Below, piece after piece: positions 12,800-25,799 of a DNA stretch of 64,000 nt. The first letter of the stretch is position 1. Every line of letters begins with the position of its first letter. This stretch comes from Bradysia coprophila. Taxonomy: Eukaryota; Arthropoda; Insecta; Diptera; Sciaridae. The notes below the pieces were generated by a model. It ran no database searches and was not told the DNA's origin. It saw only the letters and a list, made by a program, of their open reading frames with translations. The translations under genes and the position numbers were made by a program. The DNA is taken from positions 1,178,001 to 1,242,000 of the forward strand of contig NW_023503496.1 of the NCBI RefSeq assembly GCF_014529535.1. Direction: 5' to 3'.

Positions 12800-15700
12800 C
12801 CACACAAAGTTTGACATTCGACCATATCTTGTGTTGACGTTCATTGACTATACTCGCCTTCACACAAGCCAAAACAATAATTTACAAGCAACTGCGTCAG
12901 TTATTTTAAATGGTAAAGGGCGGCGAGCGCATAACCAGTGACGCAAAGTGTACTTATGCTGTCCCAACCGTAAAACGGTATCTTGGATCGAGATTGGAAT
13001 AGATTCTTGAATTTACCGAATTTTTCAAAAAATTTCGTGAGGGTACCACCGTGGTAGGTGTACTTCATTAACAAACATGGTGTTGTTGCCAATTACTCTG
13101 TTTTTGTACATGTACATGACATCGTTAAATTTCGAGTATAATCAACAAAATGATCAAAACCGATAACATCAGAATCCAAACTTTTCATTTATTTCTATTG
13201 ATATTCGCCCAATTTAAAACATTTTCGCAAATTTTCACCATTGCACAGCACATTGAACGTTTTTATCCATATCGAAACTATCGAAACATTTTCTACAATT
13301 AAACATCGCCGTGGGGGTTAAAACATTGGAAATTGACGTGGTAACATTACCATTTACACACTCGGATGTACCAATCAATAATGGCACTGGCACAGTTATT
13401 TTTTCCCATTATTACAAAATGGGGGAGCAAATTGTAATTGAAAGAATTTTATGCAGAGGCATAGAGTAAATGTGGTTTAAATGGTTGAGTGGACAGTAAA
13501 ATCTAATCACTTTTCCATTACTAAGGGCATAATAAAACGTTTCCATTCTGCGGACGATTCATGTGCGTGCAATGAATTTTACGTTGTCGTGTTCACCGTA
13601 AAGCTGATTTGCTTTGAGGTTCAAAAGTTAGTTGTGGATGGATGTTATGTGAAAGAGGACGATAGTATCCCATTTATAAAACCCGACTATCACCAACAAA
13701 ATATATGTTGTCATGATACCTTCTTCACTTTTCTCTTCCTTGAATTTGTCATTGAACGCTTTCGAAACCGGTCATAACCCCATCACTAGCATATCCGAGC
13801 ATCGTCTTCCTGTAGCTCTATTTTTATACAAGGGGCTTGATGTCTTCTTCACCTGTCTTGAGATTGCTGAGACATTTTAGTAGTCAGCGATCAATAGATT
13901 ATTGTTAATGTCGTTTGATATGTCAAATTAGTTGTCAAATTTTAATTATTTTTAGGTTAACTGTATGAATTTGACAACTGATTTGACACTAATTTGAAAA
14001 GAAACCGCTCTACAACGAATGAAAATAACGGTTCACAAGAATTGCAGGTGAAGACAAAGGCTGTAAACGTTGAAAGGTCACGCAGATCGCCATTTTATTC
14101 GATGCACGTGAACACATCTTTTCAATACACAGAAACTCACCAAATTCGAATTCGTACAGCGTGGTGAATTCTTATGTCTACAACTACCAAGGAAAGTGTA
14201 AAACAGGTGCGGTATATGGTCCATTTGGAAGACATAAAAATTTGATTTCCCCCCTCAAACGCACTCATTTCAATGTTATTTGGACATAAATTATGAATAC
14301 ATTTAATATGAATTGGTTGATTGGCTATACCTGTTCTGTACATTGGTTAAGACACGCACGACATTTGTTGAACGCACTCATTAGAGATTGTGTGAAAAGT
14401 TAATTTGAAGCAAGTTTCTGAAAGAATAGGTTTAGAGACTTTCGAGTTGATCACGAATGCGGTATCAATATTTTCCTATGACGCCAACTAGGTTTGAAAA
14501 AGTCTAGATAATCATTTCAATTTAACAAAAAAAAAGAATTTCTACAAATTGACTTTTCTCACAATCTCTAATGAGTGCGTTTAACAATTTTGATCTCTAC
14601 CGCCTTTCTGAGTGTCTTAACCTGTTCTTTCAGAACTTTGATTTGAAAAAGATTTTTTTGTTGAGTTGAAACTAGATGACGTCATTGGCGTCACATAGAA
14701 AGATGCCACCGTCTTCGTGAACCCAGAAGGTTCCGATAACCTGCTTTCTCAGAACTTTGCGAAAAATGAAGTAGTAGATTCTAAGTCAATCTGTTGAAAC
14801 ACATAGATCAAAGGAAGCAACGCATTTGATGTCAAGTGATATTATTGATTGTTTGACTTCCCTGTAGCCCCATTTAATACATTATCTTTTTAACCCCCTT
14901 AACCCCTCTATGTAGATGCTTTTGAAAATGTTGAAAAACAGATTAGTAATGAAGCGCTGGAATCCTTGAAAACTTACAACAACTCGAAAGTAACGACTCC
15001 CTTAAAAGTAAAATTAGCTAGAATGTTACAACTACTAGACAATTAAAATGTCGTCTGTCCCAGGTTAAAACATAATGTCGCAATTTTCCATATTGGCGCC
15101 ATTCATATCCCCCCCCCCGGAAAATGGGTGAATTGGCTTTTTGTTCGAGCACATCAACACATTTTCCAATTCATTAAAAGCGAAACAATTCATAAATCAT
15201 CATCAGCAGAACGGAATAACCATAAAAATGCCAATATAAAATCAATAAACACACAAAAAAGCCCGACCAAAATCTTCTTACACCATCACAGAGAGATGAT
15301 GTCAACAGCACAAAATGTAATCGTGCGCTCCGATTTAATCTGTGACCGAATGCAAAAAGCCCAAATTGAAACATTTTATCAAATTTATCGCATTTATGGA
15401 GTTGAACGGCATAACACAAACAGAATAGTAAAAATAATAATAAAAAGCCACGACTGAAATCGGCAAAATATTAAAATCCCGTAGAATGGTTGAACCGAAA
15501 ACTTTTCTTCTTTTTTTTTGGTTTGGTTCAGTTCATCTAACCACCGCGGTATTTTATGTGTGTGGATCGGAGGGACTTAAATTTTGCCGTTTCCATATTT
15601 GTGCGATAAATGAAAAATTGGGGTGTGGAGTATGAAAATCGTGTTGTGTTTGTATGTGTATGCAATCGGAATATAAATATTATTTGAATTGGTGCCAAAA

Positions 15701-16300
15701 GACAACAACAATCCGTTCTTATTCCAGGATATGTGCTTATGTCTAGACATAAAGTCCTGGTGACGTTATCCCTGGAGTGAAAACAAATTTTTGTTTTTTT
15801 CGTCTTCAAAGATTTGCTTAGGTTAATAATTGTTGAAGGGAACATTTTGCACAAGTTTTCGGAGTCGGATACCAATGGCATTTTGCCTGCAAAACGGTTT
15901 TCTTGTTCTATCTCCCAGTTTCCAGTTTATCGAAGTTCTACCGCCGAAATGACGTCTTTTTGTGTTAAAAGGCATTAATAAGAAGCAGAAATGTAATTTT
16001 TCAAAACAATTTCCCGATGTAGTTTACTGCAGTTAAAAGGTAACAATTTCCCGGATTTTTTTTTGTGCATTCATAAGGTTGAGATACAGCACAAGAAGTC
16101 ATAAATGCGATGAGTGTTTTGGCTTGAGATCGGATGCTTGAATTGGAGCGCCTTCAAACCAACTTTAACATACGTACAGAGTGCAAAGTAATTTCGAACG
16201 ATATCCAGTTCATTACTGGGTAAGAAAAATGAAAAGTCACGTTTTTGTTTCGTATGGCTATTAACCTCCGTCCTCTCATTGGGTCAACAAACTTTTACGC
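12800..16300. other. Non-coding stretch with two small inverted-repeat elements
   Basis: No gene supported. An inverted repeat lies at 13919-13990 (TGTCAAATTAGTTGTCAAAT and its inverse). A MITE-like element lies at 14368-14585, with arms GAACGCACTCATTAGAGATT and the inverse. A C-run followed by GG is at about 15110-15120. The region 15128-15460 is open on both strands but low in complexity. Confidence 0.5.
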
Positions 16301-16305
16301 GGACG

Positions 16306-17055
16306 TTCCCAAGGTATGGAGATATAGTGGGAATGGGGAGGTAATATCATACCATGTAGAATCGGTATAATAGGCAGATAGTAGCCGAATGTTCTATTAT
16401 GATCGAACGAGATCTATTTGTGTAAACGATGTGAAGTTAGCCGATTGATTTGTAGGCGAACCGTTGATGAATAAATTTGTTTAATTAGCTATTTTCATAA
16501 CAACGCACGTTATAAATGGGGTTGTTTTGCACATTAGGTGCCCATACGAGCGAAGCGAGTTCGACATCACATCGTGTGCGCAAAACCCCCATTTACTACT
16601 GTGTTAGGAACAAGATTTTATAGTTTGTAATGTCATAATCACCAAAAATAATCGCCAACTGTCACCAATCTGTCAATTTTCACTGAATAAATAAAGTTGA
16701 ATTCACAGTCGAGTCATCCGTTTTGCCTCATTTACGTTCCTACATACATAACCGAATCGTATAACCACGAAAGTTTGATAAAAACGCCAACTCTTCCTTT
16801 CATTAAAAAGCAACAAATTACAGAGAAATTTGGGCCGGGGACTGTTTTTGGGAAAACCTTTTCCCAACTTTTTTCAAATTTTCTTGGAAAATGTGGGAAG
16901 ATTTAAAAAAATGTTTTCCCGAAAAAAGCCTTGGTGTGAAAATAAATGAATCACAGGCAAAAATTTTAAAAATAGGTGTCGTAAGCATCGAACTAATATC
17001 CAGCATGGAATGGCATTACCTCCCCACTATATCTACCTTGGCCTCTCCGTCCATG
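16306..17055. mobile_element. Inverted-repeat element of about 750 bp
   Basis: The left arm includes CCAAGGTATGGAGATATAGT followed by GGGGAGGTAAT. The right arm (about 17010-17055) holds the inverse, ATTACCTCCCCACTATATC and CCTTGG. The interior has no coherent ORF. Termini are decayed and no target duplication was identified. Confidence 0.5.
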
Positions 17056-17290
17056 TAAGTGCAAATATCTGATACGACAGTTTATAGGGAAGGGCCAAGT
17101 TCTACTACGAGACAAGACAAGGGATAACAGACATTGTTTTTTTTGAAATAGCCAGACAGAATTTTTGGAGCGGTCCCTTAGCAGAAAAAATATTTTTTAC
17201 ATGGAACAGTTGAAGAAAAACGGTTTTTTTACAAGCCTGCCCCTAGCTTCAGCTCCACTTGTGGACGAGAAACATTACTATGCTATTATA

Positions 17291-17928
17291 CTACCGTGTT
17301 AACCTAAGTAAATCCACGCCATTAGTCGTATAAATTTATACGTCAGAGAGAGCTTTTTTCTCCTTTGTTACGATCTGTCAGTTTTTCTATTTTGCGATTT
17401 AGTATGGAAATGAAAACTAAAATTGAGATATCTTTGCTGTTTTAACTGGTTTTTCTTACTTTTTTGGACCAAAATGTTTTAAAGTGTGTTTGGAATCGAT
17501 TGACATTAACAAAATAATAAAATAGAAAAAAATATTTTTACACAATCTGCTAATGCCAATCGATTCCAAACACATTTTAAAACATTTTGGTCCAAAAAAA
17601 TATGAAAAACCACTTAAAACAGCAAAGATATCTCAATTTTAGTTTTCATTTCCATACTAAATCGCAAAATAGAAAAACTGACAGATCGTAACAAAGGAGA
17701 AAAAAGCTCAATCTGACGTATAAATTTATACGAGTAATGGCGTGGATGGTATCGCATTGTTTTTGTGCTTTGGAAAGCTTTCGAAAGCTCTAAGCTACTT
17801 TTGGATTCTATTGGAAAAGTGGAATATTTCTATGGAATACAAAATAAGCTTAAAGCTCTCGAAAGCTCTTTAAAAGCCAAGCCAAAAATGTGATACGATG
17901 TTTTGGCTTAACACGGCAGCGTAGTCAG
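17291..17928. mobile_element. MITE interrupted by a later palindromic element
   Basis: The outer element has ends CCGTGTTAACC near 17294 and GGTATCGCATTG directly after 17747, with the other arm GGCTTAACACGGCAGC at about 17910-17928. It is split by the 436-bp palindrome at 17312-17747. An uninterrupted relative lies at 31803-31945, which shows the pre-insertion order. Confidence 0.65.
17312..17747. mobile_element. 436-bp palindromic element, copy 1
   Basis: An almost perfect hairpin. It starts ATCCACGCCATTAGTCGTAT and ends with the inverse; the arms of roughly 200 bp meet at an AT-rich centre near 17525. There is no ORF. The copy at 44505-44940 has exactly the same length, and a third copy lies at 44941-46044. 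The arms include the palindrome CGTATAAATTTATACG near each end. Confidence 0.85.
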
Positions 17929-19300
17929 ATCTGTGAAAATAATTTCGCTGAAAATTCGTCTAATTCTCTCGACCTTTCGGCGGTATAGTAATGCCAGTAA
18001 ATGGTATAAGTGACCATTAGTGATACCTAAGAGCAAGAAAGTTTCTTGTATTGTCGTCAGAAACGAAATTATGCTAACGAAATTAGAAGGACTTTGTCGT
18101 CTTTGCAAAAAAAAATGATTCCAACCCGCGTCGGCAAAATGTCTCCGCGTTACCAAGGTCTCTTGTGACGGTAATGCTTTATTTATGTGTAGCTTATTGG
18201 ATGCCCATTTCAAATGTAAGCCAATTTCATTAGAAACTTAAAAGTTCAATTAAATTTCCATCAACGACCGAACGGTAATGACTATGTTGTTTTTCACTGG
18301 AAATCCTCTTCGAAAAATAAAATAAATTTGTTTTGAAACGAAACTCATGCTGTGCGATATAAAGGCAGACAGAAATAAGCAACACGAAAAAAAAATCAGA
18401 AAGAAACGAATCTCAATTGTAGAGTGAAACAATCTGGTCCGATTTGAATGCAGCGATGATACGGCCAATGATGATGAGTAATTAAAATGGATTTCGTGTA
18501 ATGTGGCCGTCGATCGATCAGCGTTTTAAAATGTGTTTTTGTTTATAGTCATTTAATCGAATTAAAAGTTTGATTGGAGAATTTTATTTGTTTATTTGAA
18601 GTTTCCAAAACAACTGGGTCCGATTTAAGTAGTTAGTCGCTTTTTGCTTATAATAAAAACGACTGATGTTTGTTCAACAGAAATTTTAGTGAGTGATTAA
18701 TGACATTGAAGAAGATTCAGCATCATCTATATTGCACTTTATGTTTTTAATAGAAATCTCCGTCATTCCATAATAGAGTTACGAGCTTCACATAGACTAG
18801 TTTAAACGAATTGTAGGGTAGGATTTTTGTAGATTTTATTATGAAAATTAGAATAAGGTGGATAGTGAACCCCGCTTGTTAGATTTGGTCAGTAAAACTT
18901 GGCACACCTGGTAAAACATGACGGGTCCCTTTTACTTCTTCCACTTCCTCCCTTAAAAATTTCCCACCTCCAATGTCCGCATATAAGTTTTTGTAATTAT
19001 TTGTCTAAATTAACGATTTCCATTAATCAATGGGTAGGGGAAAAACTTAGCGTTACATAAATGCGTAGTGGAGTAGTGGACACAAATAGTAGAAATATTC
19101 GAGTCTCAGAAGCATTGAAATCGACATTTTAAGATTAAATACTATACGATTTTAGTGAAGTCTCCGGTGACTTAAACATCTTTAACTAAAAAGGCCGCTG
19201 CACACTTACACTTACAATTGACAACTGTCTCCACCACTGTTTCGAACTGTGAGATATGTAAAACAAGGCATCAGAACAGTCGGAGCGTTTGCTGCGACTT
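17929..19300. other. Non-coding stretch
   Basis: No gene, RNA gene or clear repeat was seen. The sequence is AT-rich without splice-linked ORFs. Confidence 0.45.
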
Positions 19301-19305
19301 AGCCC

Positions 19306-20248
19306 CGTACAACCCGTAATCCTATTTCGTCCGCAACCATAATACGTCCGTAGCCCTAATAAGCCCGGAACCCTAATACGTCTACAACCGTCTAATGCGT
19401 CTGTTGCCAAAATGCAAGTCAAGTTGGGCATTGTCAAATTTACTGAAACTGTTCATTTTTAAAATTGCGCATAGCGCAATTACGAAAGCCCGTACGAAGT
19501 ACCTATCAAATAAAACCAACAATTTACGACATTATTTTAGAAACCCAAAAATTTTTGCCAACTTTCCATTGGGTATTCAATTACCTCTCAAATGAAACAA
19601 AAACTAGCAAAATCGGTTGAGATTTACTCGATTTATGTGCAAAAAACACTTAGGGCCGAGTAGCGGCCTTAGTCCAACGGCCCAAATTTGAAACTTTTTT
19701 CGTCACGTTCTTTTCGGTATTCAATTACCTTCCATAAAAAACTAAAACTAGCAAAATCGGATGAGATTTACTCGATTTATGTGCAAAAAACATTTAGGGC
19801 CGAGTAACGACCTTTGAGCCCTCCCAACAAGCCCACGTTGCATCTTACCCAAAAACAATGTTCAGCAACTTTGTTCTACTCGTCAATACCTTTCATTTGA
19901 TATATCACAAGCAGCTATTGCGTGCGTATTTCGGTAGATATCGTCGAAAGACCGAAAAACACCTATAGGGCCCTAGCTCTGGAGGGGCCGACCCTACCAT
20001 GCCCATTTTCGAACTTGACCTTACTTTTGTCGATACCAATCGGGGAAAAAAAGAATTTTGAAAAAAGGTTGTGATTTACTCAAGCTAGAGGGGTCACAGA
20101 CGGACGGACGGACGGATGGACATTTTTTTTATTGCGGATTCGTCATCTATGAACATAACCAAATGCTTTGCCCTTACTGTCTGCTTCCAATTCGACGTGT
20201 TACAAACGGCATATTAATCTTATAAGCCCCCAGTACTTCGTACGGGGC
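19306..20248. repeat. Interspersed repeat with TTAGCCCCGTAC ends
   Basis: The left end TTAGCCCCGTAC (about 19299-19310) is matched by the inverse GTACGGGGCTAA at about 20237-20250. A block of about 100 bp containing ATTTACTCGATTTATGTGC and TTAGGGCCGAGTA occurs twice, at 19563-19675 and 19710-19812. A GGAC microsatellite lies at 20098-20120. The right-hand 110 bp recur at 55498-55605, so this is a dispersed family. No coding function. Confidence 0.65.
19315..19408. repeat. Degenerate 17-bp tandem repeat
   Basis: About five units close to CCCTAATACGTCTACAA follow one another. They differ at a few positions each. The array sits at the left end of the TTAGCCCC repeat and may be its subterminal array. 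Confidence 0.6.
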
Positions 20249-20249
20249 T

Positions 20250-21492
20250 AAAAAAGGATCTTGCGATGCTTTGCATTTAATAATCGTGTTCAAAAATAAA
20301 CCACATCTCATCAGACCATGACAACAGTCGCAAAAAAAATAAACAACCTCAAAGAAGTATGTCATGCCTTTTTGCATGTCCACGTCTAGTAAATCATAAA
20401 CGAAATGAAGTAAACTTTCATATCATTTCATCACCCGATTTGATGACACATGCGAAGCTGGTGGCGAAGCTAGTGGTACATACCAACCTACCAATACGCT
20501 TTTTAGCCAACAGTTTCATTGTTATTTTGTAAGAACTGTCAAGTAAACGGAAAGCTATACCAGTATATGAACACTGATGGTGATAAATATGCGCAGTTTT
20601 GCACGGATCCCTACTTTTAGGTGTTATTTTCGCTATCTTGCTGACTCGTATTTAAACGAATTAGCGTCAAGTGAACTCAATCCCGTGCAAACTTAGCAGG
20701 TGCAGCAACATTAGTCACAGAAAATATGACAATGGCACCATTAAAAAATTTCACCTGAATTCAACTGAACATGGTGATCCAAAATACCTCTGATCCGCTA
20801 AAGGCTTTGCATTAACTATACTGTTTATATATTTTGCTAAACAACGTAAGTACGCAGAGGTTTTAAAGCTTGAGTTGCAGTTCACCGTTCACGGTCTCTG
20901 TTTTGTTATTATCTTCCTACTTTCCCTCTTTTCGCCATACCAAAGCATAAACAAAGTGACAGTTCGAATGAAAAAAGTTATATTTTCTCCACACGGCAGA
21001 GAAAGTGCTGCACTTTCCGTCACTAGAAATGTCAATTGACCAGTCGTCAAGATAACGTAATGGATTATTGAATGGGGGAAAATAATCCAAAAACACAACT
21101 CTCGCATGAAATAGTTATTTGTTCAACGAGGGAAGAAAAATTGGAAATTGCATTTCTAGGATGTTGTTGGCCATAATTCACCCGAGGAAATGCAATTTTC
21201 AAATCTTTTCCTGAGTTAAACACCACGTTTTTCAAAACTAAGGCTTCCGAAGTTTCAGCGAAGGGGAGAAAATGACTATTTTCTCGCCTGCTTTGTGAAA
21301 AAGATTATGGCGCCTCATTCACAGGAATTTTGTTTGCTTTGATGTTGTTTTCGTTGGCGCTTTTTTGTTAAGTTAAACACTTCCAGTTAAAAGAATCGAA
21401 AGAACTGAGAATCAGTAAAATTTCGCTCCAAAATGACATCTTGTTAGCGTAGTGGGCGAGCAGGAAAACAAGAATGTCAATACTTAGTTAGC
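20250..21492. other. Non-coding stretch
   Basis: No gene supported. ORFs here are short and lack motifs. Nothing else recognised. Confidence 0.4.
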
Positions 21493-21754
21493 TTTATAAA
21501 CAGAGAAATGATAAGCACGGCCCCTCACGGCTGGGATGGAACACGCCTGACGGATTTTTTCTGAATCATATAGTTAAGCTATAAATGTAGTTAACGAAAA
21601 CGAGATATATCGTTTTTAAAACCAAACCAAACTGTCGAACTTTTACATACAAATGTAAAAAAGTTTCAGAGTTCAACCGTTCTATGAAAAAAGCAGTCAG
21701 GCATGTTCTATCCCAGCCGTGAGGGGCCGCCCTTATCATTTCTCTGCTTATAAA
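21493..21754. mobile_element. hAT-type MITE, second copy of the CAGAGAAATGATAAG family
   Basis: The element spans 21501-21746 (246 bp). The ends are CAGAGAAATGATAAG and the inverse. Subterminal arms are GGCCCCTCACGGCTGGGAT and the inverse ATCCCAGCCGTGAGGGGC. The flanks TTTATAAA and CTTATAAA match at 7 of 8 positions. The interior is unrelated to that of 2470-2656, so only the termini are shared. Confidence 0.8.
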
Positions 21755-21879
21755 CGAACGCGCACATCAAAAACAATTGTTCAAGCATCATCTGAGACAT
21801 CATCTGAACAAACTTGCATGTCTTGCATGTCCACAAACGACGTTTTATTTTGACATTTTGACATATATGAATCAGGGTT

Positions 21880-22740
21880 GCTAAATATAGGTTTCTTGAC
21901 AGGCCGAAAACAACCGACCGTCCAGGCATGAGCGCCGACGGAGAAACCTCGGCGGCGGCTAGCCGAAAAAAATTTCTCGGCGGCGGCCAAAAAGTCGGCC
22001 TGCGCCGGCTTAAAACGGCTCGGCTGGAGGTTCCTTTTAACTTTTTTTTTTTCAAAATAAAAACGTTTAGATAAATTCATGGAAAATGAACTAGTAAGCA
22101 TGAAAATGAAATTGTACGGAAAGCGAAAATGTAGGTAGATTAGGTTGTTCAAAGTGCAAGTGGAACTGGTCTTGTTACAAGCAAGTCTCTAAGTCTAAGG
22201 TTCACTAACACGTCAAGTTTTATTGCCTCAAAACTTGAACTAAATGGAAAATCATGCTCCGGTACACTCATTTAACTCATTAAGAAAATGGTTTTCGATA
22301 AGAAATCGAAAGCTCACGAAAATCAAGTAAAAATTGAAAAGAAAAAAAAATCGAGAAAATTCGCAAAGATCGATAAAGTTTTCTCAAATTTGTGAATTAA
22401 CTGATTGTGCGCCTTCGGCTCGTTCCGCAAAGGTCATACTTGCCAAAACAACAAACTTAGAAGCTAGGACGTAATATACCATTCTGGAAAATTCATGAAA
22501 ATTCAAGAAAATTTTCAAAATTTTCTTAATTTTGTAAAAAAAATTCAAAAAGTACTTGAGCTGCTTAGGATCAACAGGAATCTCGGTTTTCAAAATTATT
22601 TCACCCATTCACCTTTCGAAATCTTTATTTCATTTTCCAGCCGTTTTAAGCCGGCTTGAGCCGTGTTTTTGGCACCGGCTCGGCTGCGGCGCGGCTTGCT
22701 CAAAATTGTTCGTGAAAACTTCAAAGTGAGGTTGTGTTGG
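21880..22740. mobile_element. Foldback-like element with GC-rich repeat arms
   Basis: The left arm (about 21900-22030) is a cluster of GGC/GCC-rich units such as GCCGGCTTAAAACGGCTCGG. The right arm (about 22640-22700) carries the inverse, CCAGCCGTTTTAAGCCGGCT, with further CGGCTCGGCT units. The GC content of both arms stands out from the AT-rich surroundings. The roughly 600-bp centre is AT-rich and non-coding. Exact termini and target duplication were not resolved. Confidence 0.55.
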
Positions 22741-24249
22741 CTTCTCTGTGGATGACGATTGACCTTTCGAACGGCCTTGGAAGATACCTATTAGGAAGAT
22801 GGGTTTATCGACATACAGGCCACAAGGGTAAACAACAAAACGCCATCTTGCCAACTCTCTAGTATAACTCTATGGACCGAAAACGCCACAATTCGTCCAT
22901 CAAGTCAATCGAAGCTCTTTTAATGGGATTTAATGTGAATCGTGTAGCTAGACTTAGACTACGACATATTTACGGACGCATTTGTGCTGAAGAAATTCGG
23001 TCAGAAATAGAGGTCACACTTTACACCCATTTCCCTGCATTAATTTTCTTTTTGCTACACGTGACCGCCGTCGAGAACTCCTGTTGTTCTGCCAAAACAA
23101 TTCATTAAAGAAACAAAAATTATTTGCATATTACTGTTACCAATGTTAACCAATCCATATTCCGCTGGCCATAACACTAACAAACACTAGAAATTAATGC
23201 AAAAAAAAATGAGTCAACTCCGTTTCTCGTTTTATTAGCCTTCCCCAGCTGTGTTTAATACGTAAAATTATTCTGGTTGTACTATTATAAACACACATCC
23301 ATACACTCTCATACACATAACGCGCGTTCAAGTCGACCGTTTTAAATTTACATTTTCTCAAAAATAAACACAAGAAAATGTTAATTTTAGATGAAATAAC
23401 CACCTGACCTGACTCCGCGTTTAGTTCATCTATTTTACATCTCAAACATTTTATTGTTGCACGCGATCAATTTTCACATTTTGCTCGTTTTCAAAGCGAA
23501 CAAGAAAAAAATTTGTTTCCCTCTCATTGTGGATGGTTAGCGCATTTAATAATGAAACAGCATTTCGATGCCATAGCTATCCTATATCCCATAAATGCTT
23601 CAGTGGTGTGTCCTTTGTGGATACTCGGTGCATTTGTCATTCATATGGTGATAAAGAGAAATGGTATAAGTCCGTGGTGCGGCTCGTTATCTATAGATAT
23701 ATGTTGTGTCTGTTGTGTCTGTAGTGCCCTGTAGCAACATATATGATACACAATCTAATTCGCTTTTATGTGGGACAACCAACACAGGGAGTTTTACTGG
23801 CTCGCCTATACATAATGGTCTATATGGATTCAACGTGATCGTGACCAATAAACTACAAAATATGGGAAGAGGGATGTGTATGGCTGCAATATATTTTATG
23901 AAGGCGATGGATGGTCGGATGGACAACGGAACTGATGTATTCGACAAAATGTAGTTTATAAATAATAATGCCTCTCGGTGTTTAAACGAAACAACACACC
24001 ATCATATATGTATGGATGGATGGATGGATATAGAAACTCTCTCGGTGAAACGTGCATAATAATAAGTCACACACAAGCATTCATGTGCCACATTATTTTC
24101 ATTTTATTTAACAAATTGAATCAAGTAAATGAAGGAAAGTCTGTCTATGTGATGTGAGATTGCAATGTGGTTAAATGGATGGCTTTTTCAGTTTCAGACT
24201 CGTAACCGTATGTGGGAGTTTAATTGGGTTAAGTTTGAACTGGATGCGA
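22741..24249. other. Non-coding stretch
   Basis: No gene supported. It contains a relic arm of the CATAGAGTTATACTCGAG family near 22855-22875 and a GGAT microsatellite at about 24011-24029. The overlapping ORFs at 23513-23954 lie on both strands and are probably chance. Confidence 0.4.
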
Positions 24250-25110
24250 AACACCGATCGTTTAGAATGACTCGATGAATTTGCTAAATTGACAGATGAA
24301 TTTTGTCAGTGAACCGATGAATGTAGCAAATGAACCGATGAATTAATCAAATAAACCGATGTGTGTAGCAAATAAACCGATGAATTCATCAAATGAACAG
24401 ATGAATTCATCAAATGAACAGATGAATTCATAAAATAAACCGATGAATACATAAAATGAACAGATGAATTCATCAAATGAACCGATGAATGTAGCAAATG
24501 AACCAATGAATAGAGTCAATGAACCGATGAAATCATCATATGAACCGATGAATTCGTCATGTGAACCGATGAATTTGTCATGTGAACCGATGAATTCATC
24601 AAATGAACCGATAAACCGATGAATTCATCATATGAACCGATGAACTCATCAAATGATCCGATGAATTCATAAAATTAACAGATGAATTCATCATATGAAC
24701 CGATGAATTCATCAAATGAACCTATGAATATAGCAAATGAACCAATGAATGTAGTCAATAAACCGATGAATTAATCAAATGAAACGATAAATTTATCAAA
24801 TGAACCGATGAATATAGCAAATGAACCAATGAATGGAGTCAATGAACCGATGAATTCATCATATGAACCGATGAATTCATCATATGAACCGATGAATTCA
24901 TCATATGAACCGATGAATTCATCATATGAACCGATGAATTCATCATATGAACCGATGAATTCATCATATGAACCGATGAATTCATCAAATGATCCGATGA
25001 ATTCATAAAATTAACCGATGAATTCATCATATGAACCGATGAATTCATCAAATAAACCAATAAATTTATCAGTTGAGCCGATGAATTAAGCAAATGAATT
25101 TTCTCACCTT
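24250..25110. repeat. 21-bp minisatellite with a palindromic core
   Basis: About 40 units close to ATGAACCGATGAATTCATC plus two variable bases run in tandem. The most regular block is 24840-24985, with identical 21-bp units. Each good unit contains GATGAATTCATC, a perfect 12-bp palindrome. As 21 is a multiple of three, the array stays open on both strands, reading heptads EPMNSSY on plus and MNSSVHM on minus; this is a consequence of the repeat, not evidence for a protein. Isolated relics occur at 25195-25232. Confidence 0.95.
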
Positions 25111-25499
25111 CTTTCAACTGCTCATATCTAATCGTGAATTCTACACCACCATATAAGACGATTTGTTCCAAAAATACATGCAGTTACCTTTGTCATCAAA
25201 TAAACCGATGAACTTAGCAAGTGAACCGATGAATTTCAAATTAAGTGTAGCTATACAGTGGAGGTCTATAACATGCGTCCGGAATTCAGTGTTGTCAGAC
25301 AGAGCTATAACTCGAGAAGTTATGCATTTTTAGAAGTTAAGCTCTACAATCCATGTAGGGTAAGTCGATCGTACATTTTACACCTCAGAAATTCATGAAG
25401 TTTGTTCAGTTATCAATGATTTAAGAGCTGCATATCAACACTTAATTGCGGGCATAGCGAATGGCAACACTAGAAACTAAAATAAAAAAAATATTTATT

Positions 25500-25790
25500 G
25501 TACTATCAAGTTTGACAGTACAGTCGACGTCAGTGAAATTTAGACATGAATTTGCTTCAGCTGGTCCACTCATAAACAAAACACTGGTTTATATCGGTTA
25601 TATAAAGGCGAAATACGTATTGCCGAGTGAACTGTCAAACTTGACAGCAGAACAAAAGAAAAGTTTCAATTTCTATTTTGCGTTGCTTCTAGCCACGCGC
25701 AAGCAAAGTGAAATTCAAAATTTTCTTTTGTTCTGCTGTCAAGTTTGACAGTTCACTCGGAATCAGTGAAATCAATACATAAATTTACTT
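25500..25790. repeat. Inverted-repeat cluster of the CTGTCAAGTTTGACAG family
   Basis: Blocks with AACTGTCAAACTTGACAGCA and the inverse occur at about 25505-25520, 25629-25660 and 25725-25755, each flanked by the TTTTCTTTTGTTCTGC tract or its inverse. The ORF at 25461-25748 is made of these repeats. Related copies lie at 2253-2335, 28590-28820 and 29960-30095. Confidence 0.6.
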
Positions 25791-25799
25791 CAGCTGTTC

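Noticed and set aside
24250..25110. CRISPR-like array
   Set aside because: Units are contiguous 21-bp tandem repeats without unique spacers, in a eukaryotic context.
24306..25171. Repeat-encoded ORFs on both strands of the minisatellite
   Set aside because: A 21-bp period without stop codons keeps frames open automatically; no start context, signal or flanking exon supports translation.
25461..25748. 95-residue ORF starting MATLETKIKKIF
   Set aside because: It consists of hairpin repeats of the CTGTCAAGTTTGACAG family that recur elsewhere without an open frame.
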